Counted from the stretch's first letter, positions 45,802 through 54,991 are shown. The stretch is DNA of 64,000 nucleotides from Rubrivivax sp. (GCA_030653385.1 JAURZM010000079.1:124001-188000); one strand, 5' to 3'. Translations and numbers: made by a program. The notes: generated by a model from the sequence alone, not told the origin.

Positions 45802-48800
45802 ACACTTCACACCGCACCTCGTCGCCGATGACGTCCGTGATGACCGTTCACCCAGCAGCGCCGGCTTCCCGCCGGCAGTGGCATGTGCTGGCCGCCTGCG
45901 CGCTGGCCTTGGGCGCAGCGGCCTGGTCGGGCTCGACAAAAGCCACCACGCCGTTGGCGGACCAGCCGGTGTTCACGAACACCAGCGTGCCGGGCAACCT
46001 GGCCCTGGCACTGAGCGTCGAATTCCCCACCGCCGTGAGCGTGGCCCACACGGATGGCACCTATGACGGCGCGAAGACCTACCTGGGTTACTTCGACCCC
46101 AACAAGTGTTATCTGTACAGCTACAACGCCGTCGAAACCTTGCGGCACTTCTACCCGGCCGGCGCCGCGGCCAGTCGCGCCTGCATCGGTGCAGACGACG
46201 GCAAGTGGAGTGGCAACTACATGAACTGGGCGACGATGCAGACCGTCGACCCCTTCCGTTGGGCATTGACTGGCGGCTACCGTGCCGTCGACACCGCGAC
46301 CGAGACCTTGCTCGAGAAGGCCTGGGCTTCAGGCCAGGGCGGTACCGGCAACTTCCCCAACCGCACCTCGACCGTCGCGGCAACCGTTGCCAACAGCACA
46401 CCCTTCGGTTGGGCCCAATTTCGCATGCGCATCCAGGGCCTGGGCAACAAGATGCGCTTCACGGACAGTGGCGACGTCAATGCCGCCCCGACGGTATACA
46501 ACCCCGCCGTGGCAGTCATCGCCGGCACGGTCTACGAGGTCAGCGTACGGGTGAAGGTGTGCGACACCACGGTCGGTGCCGGCCCCCTTGAAGCCAACTG
46601 CACCGCCTACCCTGCCGGCAATTACAAGCCCACTGGGCTGATGCAGCAATACGCCCAGAACTTTCGCTACAGCGCCTTCGGCTACCTGAACGACAACAAC
46701 ATCCAGCGAGACGGCGGCGTGTTGCGTGCACGCCAGAAATTCGTCGGGCCGACAAAACCGGTTCCGGCAGCCGCATCGGTGGCCAATCCGGCTTCCGAGT
46801 GGAATGAACTCAACGGTGTGCAGCATCTCAACCCCGACGCCACCGACGCAGCAGACACGGCCACCCTCTTCGGCGTGCCGGTCAGCAACAGCGGCGTCAT
46901 CAACTACCTGAACAAGTTCGGCCAGGTCACGCCCGGGTCCTACAAAACCTACGACCCGGTGGGAGAGCTGTATTACGCCGCCGTGCGCTACTTCAAGAAC
47001 CTGGGCAACGTACCGGAGTGGACCAACGTGGGCACCGCCACCACGGCCACCAAGACCACCTGGGTGGACGGCTTTCCGGTCATCACGACCTGGGATGACC
47101 CGGTCCAGTACTCCTGCCAGCGCAACTTCATCCTGGGCATCGGCGACGTCAACACCCACGCCGACAAAAACGTGCCCGGTGCCACGCCCACTGGCAACGA
47201 ACCCGCCAAGCCCAGCGCCGTGAGTGCCGACACATCAGTGGACGCCGTGGCCGCCACCCACAAGGTCGGGGCGCTGCACGGCTTGGGGGCTTCGCTGGGC
47301 ACCACCAACCCCTACAACGGCTGCTGCAACAACAACTCGGCCCTGATGGCCGGCATCGCCTACGACTCCAACACCCGCGACATCCGGCCAGACAACGCTT
47401 CGATTCCCCAGACCGTGGGCAAGCAGACGATCCAGACCTACTGGTTGGACATCCTGGAGTTCCTGACCTACAAGTCCAACAACCAGTACTACCTGGCAGC
47501 GAAGTACGGCGGCGCCAAGGTACCCGACACCTTCGACCCCTATGCCGCGACCGCCGACCTGCCGACGGCCTGGTGGTCGACCACGGGCGAAACCGTGGGC
47601 GGGCAGGCGCGGCCTGACAACTATTTCGTGGCCAGCCGCCCCGACCAGATGGTGCTGGGCTTGAACCGGGCCTTCGCCAAGATTGCCGCCGACCTGCGCG
47701 CCTACACCACGTCTTTTGCCACGTCGCTGCCACAGACGGCCATCAGTGGCAGCGCCAGCTATGGCGCCCAGTACGATGCAGGCACCTGGACCGGTGAAGT
47801 GCAAGCCAACACCGTGGCCTTCGACACCACCACCGGCGACCCCACGCTGACGCTGCAGTGGTCGTTTTCCAGCAAGCTGGCGGCCCAGCTCAGCGGCACC
47901 GGCTGGAACACCGGCCGGCTGATGGTGAGCTGGAACACCGCCAGCGGCACGGCCGTGCCCTTCCGCCACGCCAGCATCTCGGCCGCCCAGCAGACCGCGC
48001 TGGACACCGTCTACCGCACCGGTGACGACAGCGCCGACTACCTGAACTACCTGCGTGGCGACCCCACGCACGAAGAAAGCTCCACCGCCACGGGCAGCGC
48101 CAAGATCTACCGCAACCGGGCGCAACCGGTGGGCGACATCGTCGGCTCCAAGGTGCGCCCGGTGGGCCCGCCCTCGGCGCCCTATTCTTCGGCTGCCAAC
48201 CCGGGTTACGGCACCTTCAAGACCACTCACGCCAGCCGCACCACGATGCTCTACGTGGGCACCAATGCCGGGGTGTTGCATGCGATCGACGGCTCACTCA
48301 CCGGCACCACGGCCGGCAAGGAAATCTTTGCCTACGTGCCCGGGCCCCTGTACCAGGGCCCCAGCGGCACGCCCATCAGCGACGGCCTGATGTCCCGCGG
48401 CGACCCCAACTTCTCGCACAAGGCCATGGTCGACGGTTCGCCGATGGTCTTCGACATCGACTTCGGCCGCACCGTGGGCGGCACGGGCACCGACTGGCGC
48501 ACCGTGCTGGTGGGCAGCCTGGGCAAGGGTGGCAAGGGCTACTTCGCCATCGACGTCACCAGCCCGTCCACCATGACCACCGAAGCCCTGGTGGCAGCCA
48601 AGGTGCTGTGGGAATTCAGCCACGCCGACCTGGGCTTCACTTATGGTGAACCCACGGCCGTGAAGACACGCAAGTACGGCTGGGTGCTGATCTTTGGTTC
48701 GGGCTACAACAACAGCGACGGCAAGGGCTACTTCTTCATCGTCAACCCACGCACCGGCGCGCTGCTGGAAAAAGTCGGCACCGGCGTCGGCAGCCCCACC

Positions 48801-49628
48801 AGCCAGGCCGGCCTGGCCCATGTGCAGAGCTTCATCCTGGACCGCACCGACGGCACGGCCGATGCCATCTACGCCGGCGACCTGCTGGGCAATCTGTGGC
48901 GCCTGGACGTGACGCCGGCCACTGGCGCCTATTCCGCACCGGTGCAACTGGCGCAGCTGACCAACGCATCGGGTGTGGCCGTGCCCATCACCTCGCGCCC
49001 GCTGGTGCTGGTGCACCCGCGCCTGAACCGCCGCTACGTCACCGTGGGCACGGGCAAGCTGCTGGACACGAGCGACATCGCCAGCACGCAGGCCCAGGGC
49101 TTCTATGCCATCCATGACGGCAACGGTGCTGTCTTCAACACCACTGCCACACTGCCGGCCAGCGTGACCTTCCCGATCCAGCGCAGCAACCTGGTGCAGC
49201 ACACCGACCTGACGACCAAGGTCGTGGTCGATCCGGCCACCAAGATGGGCTGGTGGGTCGACCTGGGCACCTCGGCGGCGGGCAATGGCTGGCGTGTGAT
49301 CACCGACCCGAGTTCCTTCTTCGGCATCGTCACCTTCGTGGCCATGCTGCCCAACGGCGACGCCTGCAACCCTTCGGGCATCAGCCGGGTGTACTCGGTG
49401 GACATCGGCGACGGCGAGAGCCAACTCGTGGCCACCGACGGATCGACCCTGCCCTACAGCACGGTGCTGGGTGGTGTGGTCATCGAACACCGCACCTACA
49501 GCGTCGGTGGCAAGCCGCGGCTGATTGCGGGCAACGACGGCGGCAAGAGCGCCAGCCTGGCCCGCAAGCCGATCGCCGGCCTGGGCCTGCGGCGCCTGAA
49601 CTGGCGTGAGCTGCCGCTGGCGGACTGA
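45798..49628 (+). CDS. pilY1: PilY1, tip-associated pilus protein (Neisseria PilC homologue)
   Basis: A 1276-residue secreted protein with a signal sequence at about residues 30-58 (after an unusually long basic start). The C-terminal third is the PilY1 beta-propeller, recognisable from TTMLYVGTNAGVLHAIDG, KGYFFIVNPRTGALLEK, YAGDLLGNLWRLDV and RRYVTVGTGKLLD. The N-terminal part contains the GIGDVNTHADKNVPG segment of PilC/PilY1 proteins. PilY1 sits at the pilus tip, supports extension and contributes to surface sensing. Translation is coupled to pilX. It is last in the operon; a hairpin and tandem repeat follow. Confidence 0.92.
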   Translation: MNTSHRTSSPMTSVMTVHPAAPASRRQWHVLAACALALGAAAWSGSTKATTPLADQPVFTNTSVPGNLALALSVEFPTAVSVAHTDGTYDGAKTYLGYFDPNKCYLYSYNAVETLRHFYPAGAAASRACIGADDGKWSGNYMNWATMQTVDPFRWALTGGYRAVDTATETLLEKAWASGQGGTGNFPNRTSTVAATVANSTPFGWAQFRMRIQGLGNKMRFTDSGDVNAAPTVYNPAVAVIAGTVYEVSVRVKVCDTTVGAGPLEANCTAYPAGNYKPTGLMQQYAQNFRYSAFGYLNDNNIQRDGGVLRARQKFVGPTKPVPAAASVANPASEWNELNGVQHLNPDATDAADTATLFGVPVSNSGVINYLNKFGQVTPGSYKTYDPVGELYYAAVRYFKNLGNVPEWTNVGTATTATKTTWVDGFPVITTWDDPVQYSCQRNFILGIGDVNTHADKNVPGATPTGNEPAKPSAVSADTSVDAVAATHKVGALHGLGASLGTTNPYNGCCNNNSALMAGIAYDSNTRDIRPDNASIPQTVGKQTIQTYWLDILEFLTYKSNNQYYLAAKYGGAKVPDTFDPYAATADLPTAWWSTTGETVGGQARPDNYFVASRPDQMVLGLNRAFAKIAADLRAYTTSFATSLPQTAISGSASYGAQYDAGTWTGEVQANTVAFDTTTGDPTLTLQWSFSSKLAAQLSGTGWNTGRLMVSWNTASGTAVPFRHASISAAQQTALDTVYRTGDDSADYLNYLRGDPTHEESSTATGSAKIYRNRAQPVGDIVGSKVRPVGPPSAPYSSAANPGYGTFKTTHASRTTMLYVGTNAGVLHAIDGSLTGTTAGKEIFAYVPGPLYQGPSGTPISDGLMSRGDPNFSHKAMVDGSPMVFDIDFGRTVGGTGTDWRTVLVGSLGKGGKGYFAIDVTSPSTMTTEALVAAKVLWEFSHADLGFTYGEPTAVKTRKYGWVLIFGSGYNNSDGKGYFFIVNPRTGALLEKVGTGVGSPTSQAGLAHVQSFILDRTDGTADAIYAGDLLGNLWRLDVTPATGAYSAPVQLAQLTNASGVAVPITSRPLVLVHPRLNRRYVTVGTGKLLDTSDIASTQAQGFYAIHDGNGAVFNTTATLPASVTFPIQRSNLVQHTDLTTKVVVDPATKMGWWVDLGTSAAGNGWRVITDPSSFFGIVTFVAMLPNGDACNPSGISRVYSVDIGDGESQLVATDGSTLPYSTVLGGVVIEHRTYSVGGKPRLIAGNDGGKSASLARKPIAGLGLRRLNWRELPLAD

Positions 49629-49651
49629 AGCAGCGGGTTTTTGATCTGGCC

Positions 49652-49672
49652 CCCTCTCCCTCTGGGAGAGGG
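49652..49672. terminator. Palindromic hairpin between pilY1 and lipA (CCCTCTCCC type)
   Basis: CCCTCTCCC (49652-49660) and GGGAGAGGG (49664-49672) form a perfect 9-base stem with a TCT loop, between convergent pilY1 and lipA. Nearly the same sequence is found at 40983-41007, also between convergent genes. Confidence 0.6.
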
Positions 49673-49678
49673 AGCCCA

Positions 49679-49793
49679 CGCCGGTCAAGCCGGCCGCAGC
49701 ATCACAAGGCGCCGGTCAAGCCGGCCGCGTGACTACAAAGCGCCGGTCAAGCCGGCCGCGTGACTACAAGGCGCCGGTCAAGCCGGCCGCGTG
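49679..49793. repeat. 31-bp tandem repeat duplicating the 3' end of lipA
   Basis: CGCCGGTCAAGCCGGCCG starts at 49679, 49710, 49741 and 49772, an exact 31-base period. The fourth copy is the last coding bases of lipA plus its stop; the other three repeat this segment downstream. The last three units are nearly identical and the outermost (49679) has drifted. Each unit contains a GCCGG-TCAAG-CCGGC mini-hairpin. Confidence 0.9.
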
Positions 49794-50747
49794 GGCCTGC
49801 TCATCCGCGTGGTAGCTGCTGCGCACCATCGCACCCACCGCCGCGTGAGTGAAGCCCATCACCGCCGCTTCGCGCTCGAACATCTTGAACGTGTCGGGGT
49901 GCACGTAGCGGCGCACCGGCAGGTGGTGGCCGCTGGGTGCCAGGTACTGGCCGATGGTCAACATGTCGATGCCATGCTCGCGCATGTCGCGCATGGTCTG
50001 CAGGATCTCGTCGTCGTTTTCGCCCAGGCCCACCATCAGGCCACTCTTGGTGGGCACACCGGGCACTTCCTGCTTGAACTTCTGCAAGAGCTTCAGGCTG
50101 AACTGGTAGTCAGAACCCGGTCGCGCTTCTTTGTACAGACGCGGGATGGTTTCCAGGTTGTGGTTCATCACGTCCGGCGGTGCTTCGCGCAGGATGGAAA
50201 GCGCACGGTCGTCTCGGCCGCGGAAGTCGGGCACCAGGATCTCGATGCGTGTGTCGGGCGACAGCTCGCGCGTCTGGCGGATGCAGTCGACGAAGTGCGC
50301 CGCGCCACCGTCGCGCAGGTCGTCGCGGTCGACGCTGGTGATGACCACGTACTTCAACTTCAGTGCCGCAATGGTCTGCGCCAGCTTCAGCGGTTCGTCG
50401 GCATCCAGCGGGTCGGGCCGGCCGTGGCCCACGTCGCAGAAGGGGCAGCGGCGCGTGCACTTGTCACCCATGATCATGAAGGTGGCCGTGCCCTTGCCAA
50501 AACACTCGCCGATGTTGGGGCAACTGGCTTCTTCGCACACCGTGTGCAGTTTCTGCTCGCGCAGGATCTGCTTGATTTCATAGAAACGCGTGCTCGGGCT
50601 GCCCGCCCTGACGCGGATCCAGTCGGGCTTTTTCAGCGTCTCGGCTGCCACCACCTTGATCGGGATACGCGAAGTCTTGGCCTGCGACTTCTGCTTGACC
50701 GTGGGGTCGTAGGCGGCATCGGTCGCGACGGTCGGTGGGGTGCTCAT
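49764..50747 (-). CDS. lipA: Lipoyl synthase LipA
   Basis: A 327-residue radical-SAM enzyme that inserts two sulfurs into octanoyl chains to make lipoate. The auxiliary cluster cysteines are C71, C76 and C82 (CEEASCPNIGEC) and the radical-SAM cluster cysteines C97, C101 and C104 (CTRRCPFC). The final RSSYHADEQ supplies the conserved RSSY serine ligand. The C-terminal 10 residues (AHAAGLTGAL) fall in the first unit of a 31-bp tandem repeat. lipB is not adjacent. The start is ATG at 50747. Confidence 0.96.
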   Translation of the reverse strand: MSTPPTVATDAAYDPTVKQKSQAKTSRIPIKVVAAETLKKPDWIRVRAGSPSTRFYEIKQILREQKLHTVCEEASCPNIGECFGKGTATFMIMGDKCTRRCPFCDVGHGRPDPLDADEPLKLAQTIAALKLKYVVITSVDRDDLRDGGAAHFVDCIRQTRELSPDTRIEILVPDFRGRDDRALSILREAPPDVMNHNLETIPRLYKEARPGSDYQFSLKLLQKFKQEVPGVPTKSGLMVGLGENDDEILQTMRDMREHGIDMLTIGQYLAPSGHHLPVRRYVHPDTFKMFEREAAVMGFTHAAVGAMVRSSYHADEQAHAAGLTGAL

Positions 50748-50803
50748 GGCCTGTGGCGCCCGGTGCTGTGCAGCCAGGCCCGGTTCGAAAGAAGGCCTGC
50801 AGT

Positions 50804-51442
50804 TTAGCCGCGCCGCCTTGCAAGAGCTGACCGTCGACGGCCAGGCCCCACCGTCAGCAGACCGCCCAGCAGCCCCGCCAGCACCAGGGCCGGCGTCGCT
50901 GGCGTGGGCACCGCAAAAGGCACCTCGAACACCAGCAGGCCGCTTTCGGTGTAGTTGTTGTCGCCCGCGGCCAGCGGCAGGTAGTCCACGAAGGACAGGC
51001 CGAAGCCATTGGCACCGGCAAAGCGGCCGCTGCCGCCCAGGATTTGGTAGTCGACGGTGAACTGGCCACCCGACGTGAGGATGTCGTCTTCGAAGTAGCT
51101 GCCGCTCAGCGTGCCGAACAAGGTGTCCAGCAGGTCAGTGCTGGTGAACTCGAAGTTGCCGCTCAAGGTGTGGCTGGCCTCGTCCACGGAGAACAGCACC
51201 ACTGATACCAGCGACAGCGGATCGGCGAGCGCCGGATCGGGAAACCCGTCGATGCTGCCCACCCAGCCGCCGGTCCCGGCTGCCGCGTCGAACACCGACA
51301 CATTGCCCTGGCCGGTGTAAGGCGCAAAAAAGGACAGCGGCGCTGCGTGTGCGGCGGCGCTGCCCGTCAACGGCGCCAGCGCCGCCAGCGTCAGGGCAAA
51401 AGCGCGCAGCAGGCGGCGCACACAGATCGGGGTCGTTTCCAT
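50804..51442 (-). CDS. PEP-CTERM-like exported protein (PTPAT variant)
   Basis: A 212-residue exported protein: signal peptide around residues 8-34 (ending AHAAP), a beta-rich body, and a C-terminal sorting tail VPTPATPALVLAGLLGGLL followed by RRR. The tail differs from the usual VPEPAT by PTP in place of PEP, but its position, hydrophobic helix and arginine cluster fit exosortase sorting. The body resembles other PEP-CTERM proteins only in composition, and its function is unknown. Start at ATG 51442. It is divergent from the DUF4331 operon and follows lipA on the minus strand. Confidence 0.75.
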   Translation of the reverse strand: METTPICVRRLLRAFALTLAALAPLTGSAAAHAAPLSFFAPYTGQGNVSVFDAAAGTGGWVGSIDGFPDPALADPLSLVSVVLFSVDEASHTLSGNFEFTSTDLLDTLFGTLSGSYFEDDILTSGGQFTVDYQILGGSGRFAGANGFGLSFVDYLPLAAGDNNYTESGLLVFEVPFAVPTPATPALVLAGLLGGLLTVGPGRRRSALARRRG

Positions 51443-51642
51443 CGCGAAGGTCCTCGTGCAGGCGGGCACGGCGCCCGGCAACGGGGCTGTACGCCGCGGG
51501 CGCGGCGATGGATGAATGGCCCTTGCGGCAAGTCACCCTCTGCGCAGGCACATCCATTGGTCGGCTGCCGGCGTACGGGACCAGGACGGCTGGGAAGCGC
51601 ACCGCTTTCCGCCGCCACCCCCCCACCCGAGGAGCCAAGCCC

Positions 51643-53205
51643 ATGATCCCATCGATTTCCCGCGCCATGCCCCGCATGCGCACCATCACCCCGGTCGCTG
51701 CAGCCGCTGCCGCGCTGTTGACACTGAGCAGCCTTTCGCTGGCCTCCAGCCACCGCGAGGCGCCGTTCATCACCACCAGCCCGAAGGTGGATGGCACCGA
51801 CTTCTACATGTTCCGCAGCTACGAGAGCGGCCGCGACGGCTACGTGACGCTGATCGCCAACTACCAGCCGCTGCAAGACGCCTACGGTGGCCCCAACTAC
51901 TTCGCGATGGACCCCAACGCGCTGTACGAGATCCACGTCGACAACAACGGCGATGCCAAGGAAGACCTGACCTTCCAGTTCCGCTTCAGCAACAAGCTGG
52001 CGGCCGCCGGCAACGGCATCACGCTGCCCATCGGCGGCAAGAACGTGGCCATTCCGCTGGTGCAGGCGGGGCAGATCGTCAACCCCGGTGACGGCACCAT
52101 CAACGTGACCGAAAGCTACAGCGTCACCGTCGTGCGCGGTGACCGCCGCAGCGGCACCCCAGCCGTGGTCACCAACGCCACCGGGGGCAGCGCCACCTTC
52201 GCCAAGCCCATCGACAACATCGGTGTGAAGACGCTGCCCAACTACGCCGACTACGCAGCCCGCCACGTCTACACCGTAGCCATTCCCGGCTGCGCGATGC
52301 CGGCCAAGGTGTTTGCCGGCCAGCGCCAGGACGGTTTTGCGGTCAACCTGGGCACCATCTTCGACCTCGTCAACGCACCCGTGTCCGTGATCACCGACCC
52401 GGCGCTGATCAATGCGGCGCCCAACACCATCGGCAACAAAAACGTCACTTCACTGGCTGTTGAAGTGCACAAGAGCTGCCTGGTGGCCGGCGACAACGTG
52501 ATCGGCGGCTGGACCACGGCCAGCCTGCGCCAGGCACGTCTGCTGAACCCCAACCCGCCATCTGGCCACCAGACCAGCGAAAAGCCCGGCGGCGCCTGGG
52601 TTCAGGTGTCGCGACTGGGCATGCCCCTGGTCAACGAGGTGGTCATCGGTCTGAAGGACAAGGACAAGTTCAACGCCAGCGCGCCCAAGGGCGACGGCCA
52701 GTTCATCGACTACGTGACCCACCCCACGCTGCCGGCGCTGCTGGAAATTGCCCTGGCCATTCCCGGCACGGCACCCACCAACTTCCCGCGCAACGACCTG
52801 GTCACCACCTTCCTGACCGGGATTGCCGGTGTCAATCAGCCGGCCAACGTGGTGGCGTCCGAGATGCTGCGCCTGAACACGGCCATCGACCCCGTGCCTT
52901 TTGCCATGCAGAACCGCCTGGGCATCGTGGGCAACATCCTGGCCGGTGGCAGTGACAACGCGGGTTACCCCAACGGCCGCCGTCCCAAGGACGACGTCGT
53001 CGACATCTCGCTGGTGGCCGTGATGGGTGGCCTGTGCGTGGCCAACGGCAGCACCAACGCCCTGGGCTTTGGTGCCGACTGCAACCCGGGCAAGGTGCCT
53101 TTGGGCGCGACCAGCTTCAAGTTGCACGATGCGGTGGACCAGGCTGTGGTGCCCTTGCTGGCCGGTTTCCCCTACCTGAACACACCGCTGCCAGGCAGCC
53201 GTTGA
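51643..53205 (+). CDS. DUF4331 domain exported protein
   Basis: A 520-residue protein with a signal peptide (about 1-35, ending LSLASS) and the DUF4331 signature at once after it: SSHREAPFITTSPKVDGTDF and YMFRSYES, then the long beta-rich body to GFPYLNTPLP. DUF4331 proteins are secreted and of unknown function; their genes are often near ECF sigma factor or lipoprotein genes. A CGAGGAG ribosome site precedes the ATG at 51643. A small lipoprotein gene follows 16 bases later in the same operon. Confidence 0.86.
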   Translation: MIPSISRAMPRMRTITPVAAAAAALLTLSSLSLASSHREAPFITTSPKVDGTDFYMFRSYESGRDGYVTLIANYQPLQDAYGGPNYFAMDPNALYEIHVDNNGDAKEDLTFQFRFSNKLAAAGNGITLPIGGKNVAIPLVQAGQIVNPGDGTINVTESYSVTVVRGDRRSGTPAVVTNATGGSATFAKPIDNIGVKTLPNYADYAARHVYTVAIPGCAMPAKVFAGQRQDGFAVNLGTIFDLVNAPVSVITDPALINAAPNTIGNKNVTSLAVEVHKSCLVAGDNVIGGWTTASLRQARLLNPNPPSGHQTSEKPGGAWVQVSRLGMPLVNEVVIGLKDKDKFNASAPKGDGQFIDYVTHPTLPALLEIALAIPGTAPTNFPRNDLVTTFLTGIAGVNQPANVVASEMLRLNTAIDPVPFAMQNRLGIVGNILAGGSDNAGYPNGRRPKDDVVDISLVAVMGGLCVANGSTNALGFGADCNPGKVPLGATSFKLHDAVDQAVVPLLAGFPYLNTPLPGSR

Positions 53206-53221
53206 AGCGAAGGAGCACCCG

Positions 53222-53482
53222 ATGAAAACTCTGAAAGTGATGACCCTGCTGGGCTGCACCGTGGCTTTGGTGGCGTGCGGCGACAGCCCGGACAACGCAC
53301 CCGACACCGGCGGTCAGCCGGCCGTCGACAACCGCCAGGTGCCGGCTTCGGCCGCCGCCTCGATCGCCGCCTTTTTTGGCTACACCGGTTGGTTGACGGC
53401 CAATGAAACCGCCCAGCCGCTGGGGCTGGACCTGGTGACACCGCCCACGACCGAGACCGAAGTGCCCAGCCCGGTGACCTGA
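53222..53482 (+). CDS. Small lipoprotein downstream of the DUF4331 gene
   Basis: An 86-residue protein with a lipoprotein signal and lipobox TVALVACGDS (predicted lipidated Cys at residue 19). The rest is short, acidic and low in complexity, with one AAFFGYTGWLTANETAQPLG segment. It starts 16 bases after the DUF4331 stop with GAAGGAG upstream of the ATG, and a terminator follows its stop, so the two form a two-gene operon. Function unknown. Confidence 0.78.
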   Translation: MKTLKVMTLLGCTVALVACGDSPDNAPDTGGQPAVDNRQVPASAAASIAAFFGYTGWLTANETAQPLGLDLVTPPTTETEVPSPVT

Positions 53483-53497
53483 CCGGGTGCCGCGCCC

Positions 53498-53529
53498 GCG
53501 CCGCCGGCTTCAGGCCGGCGGCGCCTTTT
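53498..53529 (+). terminator. Rho-independent terminator after the DUF4331 operon
   Basis: An 11-base perfect stem, GCGCCGCCGGC (53498-53508) with GCCGGCGGCGC (53514-53524), TTCAG loop, followed by C and a four-T tract (53526-53529). It lies 15 bases after the lipoprotein stop. Confidence 0.85.
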
Positions 53530-53750
53530 GCATCGCCCCGTCAGGTGCTGGCGCTCTGAATGTGCATGGCACTTCGCAGTGAACCGTGAACATTCGCACG
53601 TCGAAATGATTGACACATTTGCAACCGACTCGGCTCCGAACAGCGGCTATGGCAGCCGCGCTTCCTGATGAATCAATGACTTGCCTCGCGGTGGCACACA
53701 ACATGCTCTGGCACTGTGTCTGCATTCCAAACCCATCCGAAGGAGTCGCA

Positions 53751-54407
53751 ATGAAACGTGTTCAGTTGTGCTTGGCCGCCATGGCGCTGGCCGTCTCTTG
53801 TTCTATCGCACACGGTGCGCCGGTGCTGGTCAACGGCTCTCTCACCGGGTCCATTGCAAACGCTGGGGTTCCCACAGGCTGGTCTGTCACCTCGCCTTCG
53901 CCCGACACGATGGACCAGGACAACAACGTCGGTGGTCCTTTCGGTGGTTTTGGTGCCACGCCGACGGCATCGCCCGATGGTGGCACCTGGGTCGGGTTTG
54001 CCCGGGACGGCAGCTTCATCGAATCCTTCGGTCAGGTGGTGGCTGGATTTGATGTCGGCTCAAGCTATGACCTGTCCTGGTACCACGCCAACTTCGGGTA
54101 CACACCTGGGGGCTACACCGGAGACAACGCCGTTGAAGTTCTGCTCGACGGCATCGTCATGGGCAGTGGCGCGCTGCGCTCGCTGAGCGAGGGCTGGGTC
54201 GATGAGACGATCAGCTTCGTCGCAACCGCGGCGTCCCACCGCATCGACTTCCGGCTGCGGGAGACTGCTCGTTCCTACCACTCCATCGACGGCATCCGTC
54301 TGAGCGATTCGACGGGCACCGTTCCTGAGCCCCTGAGCCTGGGTCTGGTCGCCGTGGGCCTGCTGGGCGTGGCCGCATCGCGGCGCGGCAGTCGCGCGGC
54401 CCGATAG
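53751..54407 (+). CDS. PEP-CTERM sorting-domain protein
   Basis: A 218-residue exported protein: signal peptide ending SIAHGA (about residue 23), a beta-rich lectin-like body starting PVLVNGSLTG, and the C-terminal sorting tail VPEPLSLGLVAVGLLGVAASRR. PEP-CTERM proteins are processed by an exosortase and often go to the cell surface or extracellular matrix. GAAGGAG precedes the ATG at 53751. The gene and its 268-base upstream region look less G/C-biased than the neighbours, and it stands alone with its own upstream region. Confidence 0.86.
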   Translation: MKRVQLCLAAMALAVSCSIAHGAPVLVNGSLTGSIANAGVPTGWSVTSPSPDTMDQDNNVGGPFGGFGATPTASPDGGTWVGFARDGSFIESFGQVVAGFDVGSSYDLSWYHANFGYTPGGYTGDNAVEVLLDGIVMGSGALRSLSEGWVDETISFVATAASHRIDFRLRETARSYHSIDGIRLSDSTGTVPEPLSLGLVAVGLLGVAASRRGSRAAR

Positions 54408-54470
54408 CAAGATTGACCGTGACGTGTCGGGACCCGCCACGTCAGCGGTCAAGGGGTACACAAAACCCAA

Positions 54471-54500
54471 CACAGGCATCGGCGAACGCCGGTGCCTGTG
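54471..54500. terminator. Long hairpin between convergent genes
   Basis: CACAGGCATCGGCG (54471-54484) and CGCCGGTGCCTGTG (54487-54500) pair with one T-G wobble over 14 bases around AA. The minus-strand copy is followed by a T-rich stretch, so it probably ends the SRPBCC gene transcript; on the plus strand it lies after the PEP-CTERM gene. Confidence 0.7.
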
Positions 54501-54520
54501 GTGCAAACACAGCGTGATGC

Positions 54521-54991
54521 CTAGACCTCGCCGCCGAACTTCTTGATCAGGTTGTCGATGTACTTCTCGACCAACTTCTCGAATTCGCCCTGCACCACCG
54601 GCACCACCACCATCTTCATCAGGCCGGGCAGTGGCACTTCGACCGTGCCCTTGATCTTCAGCTCCAGCGCCGTGCCCTTTTTGGCCTCGGCCACTTTCCA
54701 GCTGCCGCCCACCAGGGCATTGCCCTCGCCCTTGACCGGTGTCCACACCACCGTGCCTTTCTTGCGGTCGCTCACGTACTTGCTCGCGTAGACGGTCTGG
54801 ATGTTGACCTGCGCGGTGCCCACCTTTTCCATCTCCCAGCGGTAGACCCCGCCGCCCAGGTCCACCAGCTGGTCGACCTTGGGGAAAAAGCTGACTGACG
54901 TGGGCACGTCCGACACCACGTCGAACACGTCCTTCACGGCAGCCTTGACGGTGAACTCGTAGCCCAGGTCGATGTCGACGTTGACGGCCAT
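54521..54991 (-). CDS. SRPBCC-family protein (START-like lipid-binding fold)
   Basis: A 156-residue protein of the SRPBCC/polyketide-cyclase-like fold. It opens AVNVDIDLGYEFTVKAAVKD, has the VFDVVSDVPTSVSFFPKV helix-loop typical of the fold, and ends in an amphipathic helix (FEKLVEKYIDNLIKKF). Such proteins bind hydrophobic ligands in a deep pocket. The ATG at 54991 is preceded by AAGGAGA. It follows the WS/DGAT acyltransferase gene by 44 bases on the minus strand, so it may bind or deliver its lipid substrate or product; that is inference. Confidence 0.78.
   Translation of the reverse strand: MAVNVDIDLGYEFTVKAAVKDVFDVVSDVPTSVSFFPKVDQLVDLGGGVYRWEMEKVGTAQVNIQTVYASKYVSDRKKGTVVWTPVKGEGNALVGGSWKVAEAKKGTALELKIKGTVEVPLPGLMKMVVVPVVQGEFEKLVEKYIDNLIKKFGGEV

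Noticed and set aside
49679..49793. Possible CRISPR array
   Set aside because: The 31-base units adjoin with no unique spacers and begin inside lipA; they are a simple tandem duplication.
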